Part shown: piece after piece, positions 33,040 to 34,271 of the stretch
Numbering within the stretch: the first letter of the stretch is position 1
Layout: each line of letters starts with the position of its first letter
Source of the DNA: JALZDI01 sp035557095
GTDB lineage: Bacteria; Actinomycetota; Actinomycetes; Propionibacteriales; Nocardioidaceae
Length of the DNA stretch: 34,271 nt
Direction: 5' to 3'
NCBI GenBank assembly: GCA_035557095.1
Contig: DATMEB010000090.1
Location: 1 to 34,271, forward strand
The notes under the pieces: model-generated
Databases searched by the model: none
Seen by the model: the letters and a program-made list of their open reading frames with translations, nothing else
Told to the model about the DNA's origin: nothing
Made by a program: the position numbers and the translations under genes

Positions 33040-33311
33040 CATCCCCCAAGCCGGCGGCCACATCCCTTCAGCACCCTCCAAGGCACAGTCGTGCCAGCAA
33101 AGCTGGCTCGGTGCTTCTAAAGGCCGGTGGCCTGGCCTACCAGCCCCTGTCTTCACCGTCCAGCAGTCGCCGGCACGCTGTCGCTCACTCGTGCCCCGGC
33201 GGCCGAGTGAGGCAAGGTACTCGAGGATCAGACGGCACCCGCAAGCGGTGTCGAGGCGCATGCTGATCAGCCCGTCGAGCTCCCGGTTGAGCAGCCCTCC
33301 TAAGCTCCGCG

Positions 33312-33327
33312 GCTAGCTATAGCTAGC
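33312..33327. promoter_or_regulatory. 16-bp perfect palindrome over a stop codon
   Basis: GCTAGCTATAGCTAGC, AT-rich within high-GC DNA, covers the TAG stop (33323-33325) of the DnaB-N-like gene. Could be a protein site or the foot of a terminator. Confidence 0.4.
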
Positions 33328-33838
33328 GCTCCTGTTGGGCCGAAATCAGAGCGTCTGAACGATGCTGTGCTTGCTCGAGCGGTCGCAGCCCGTGCTCCGT
33401 GAGGGCTCGGGCCTGTGCAAGCAGGCGTGCGCCATCCATGCTGCTTCTGCGCGCGAGTTGGCTGAGCCGAACACCGACGGAAGCAATCTCGTCGCGGATG
33501 GACTCTTCGAGAACGATGCGGCAGTACTCGATTGTCGAGGCGGGTACGGGGGCAGACGTGGTGATTGTGGCGAGCTCGTCCGCGTTTTGCCCTTGGGGCC
33601 CGAGCTGGTCGGCGCGACGCAGCGCGGTGAGCAGGGTCATCTGATCGATGGGTTCCCCGCGGCCTCGCATGTTCAGGAGATGGGCGTACCAGTCGCCGTA
33701 GTGCGGGGTGGCGAAGTCGGCCGGTTCGAGCCAGTCTCGGACGTGGTCGATGGCTGCTGGTTTGAGGATGAGGCCGGCGATAGCGGCAGCCTCGATGCGA
33801 TGGCGGTACTCGTCGAGTGCTCGCTGGTGGGTGCTCAC
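33323..33838 (-). CDS. Free-standing DnaB N-terminal-domain-like protein
   Basis: 171 residues. Residues about 15-115 look like the helicase-primase-interacting N-domain of DnaB: AAAIAGLILKPAAIDHVRDWLEPADFATPHYGDWYAHLLNMRGRGEPIDQMTLLTALR (key residues), with the usual helix order. The helicase (RecA) domain is absent; a helical tail follows. Such stand-alone domains occur in actinobacterial mobile elements and may engage the host helicase or primase (inference). The GTG start at 33838 overlaps the upstream stop as GTGA, so translation is coupled. Confidence 0.78.
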   Translation of the reverse strand: MSTHQRALDEYRHRIEAAAIAGLILKPAAIDHVRDWLEPADFATPHYGDWYAHLLNMRGRGEPIDQMTLLTALRRADQLGPQGQNADELATITTSAPVPASTIEYCRIVLEESIRDEIASVGVRLSQLARRSSMDGARLLAQARALTEHGLRPLEQAQHRSDALISAQQER

Positions 33839-34271
33839 GTCGGGTCACCGGCCTCGGATGCGTCGCTCGCCAGGCGGAGCCGTCGGCGGGCGTCGTGGAG
33901 GACACGTAGCTGCTCGCGGTCGTGGACTTGCTGGTAGGCGTCGGCGGCGGCGGTGATCTGCCAGAAGACGCCGCGCCAGTAGAGGGGGTCACCAAGGTCG
34001 CGCCCGATGATCTCGGCGTCGCCATTGGTGACAGCGTCGGTGACCTCGGTCATCGGCGCCACGTCCGGCACTGTGTCAGCCTGCTTCGTCGGGGGTCGCG
34101 TTTGACGAATGAAGGCATCCGGATCATCGACAGCTGTCCCGTAAGCGGCGGCACTGCGGTCCTGGTGAAGTTCGGTGCAACGGCCGGTCTTCCAGCGCGT
34201 TGCGAGTCGGTGTTCGAGGCCGGGCAGCCAGCGGTCGTGCCACTCACCCGGTGCGTAGGGGCTGGCACCCG
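33835..34271 (-). CDS. Unrecognised protein, C-terminal part (cut by window edge)
   Basis: The frame is open without a stop from the right edge to 33835, so this is at least 144 residues and begins outside the window. GTG 34071 and ATG 34053 are internal codons in this reading. The visible part starts with an aromatic, charged segment (SPYAPGEWHDRWLPGLEHRL, then CTELHQDRSAAAYGTAVDD) and ends with a helical region (WQITAAADAYQQVHDREQLRVLHDARRRLRL). No family recognised. It is translationally coupled to the DnaB-N-like gene (GTGA overlap), so the two probably act together in element replication or maintenance. Confidence 0.65.
   Translation of the reverse strand, partial: GASPYAPGEWHDRWLPGLEHRLATRWKTGRCTELHQDRSAAAYGTAVDDPDAFIRQTRPPTKQADTVPDVAPMTEVTDAVTNGDAEIIGRDLGDPLYWRGVFWQITAAADAYQQVHDREQLRVLHDARRRLRLASDASEAGDPT

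Noticed and set aside
33019..33261. 80-codon minus-strand ORF (starts MRLDTACGCRLILEYLASLG)
   Set aside because: Only moderate third-position G/C, no clear ribosome site, and it overlaps the end of the secreted protein gene; kept out for lack of support.
34050..34268. 72-codon minus-strand ORF at the right edge
   Set aside because: The neighbouring frame is open to the window edge, continuous with the gene ending at 33835, and has better composition.
1..34271. CRISPR arrays, rRNA genes, insertion sequences
   Set aside because: No regularly spaced repeats, rRNA segments or transposase motifs were recognised by eye.

Overview
The window is high-GC DNA (third codon positions mostly G or C, many GTG starts) and reads as an actinobacterial chromosome that has taken up an integrated conjugative element. 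Signs of Actinobacteria include tandem GAF-ANTAR regulators beside an RsbW-like kinase, an APC permease paired with a double-domain Usp, actinobacterial MobF relaxase architecture and a BldC/Xis-like HTH remnant. The genus cannot be fixed from sequence alone; Nocardioidaceae or a related family is plausible.

Bases 1-23789 are chromosomal. From left to right: the start of a diaminopimelate decarboxylase (minus); an APC amino-acid permease with a Usp; a secreted glycerophosphodiester phosphodiesterase; a GH1 beta-glucosidase; a DHA2-type MFS exporter with a tiny Trp-rich ORF after it; an esterase; a processive-type GT2 glycosyltransferase with a 75-residue membrane partner; a class III aminotransferase; a stress-signalling cluster (GAF-ANTAR, GAF-ANTAR, STAS-like/HATPase); an MFS exporter with an orphan membrane protein, divergent from a RibD/DHFR-like reductase; an orphan membrane protein with a membrane-anchored alpha/beta hydrolase; a cold-shock gene with an unusual leader; a leaderless MarR-GNAT fusion; and an XRE-cupin regulator divergent from a SAM methyltransferase.

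At 23790-23834 lies the exact 3' part of a tRNA-Thr(TGT) gene, from anticodon loop to CCA, on the minus strand and without its 5' half. This is the footprint of a tyrosine-recombinase attachment site. The missing 5' half points right, so the element should extend from about 23835 past the right edge, where an intact tRNA-Thr is expected.

The element side (23835-34271) carries a tightly coupled four-gene block (winged-helix initiator-like protein, MobF relaxase-helicase, two unrecognised proteins). After it come a decayed stretch, a PH-like/coiled-coil/SHOCT protein, a frameshifted excisionase-like HTH pseudogene, a secreted orphan, and a translationally coupled pair made of a partial unknown protein and a free-standing DnaB-N-like domain. 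I saw no integrase, CRISPR array, rRNA or insertion sequence. The best leads for something undescribed are the coupled block after the relaxase, the hairpin over its first ribosome binding site, and the cspA leader with its built-in terminator.
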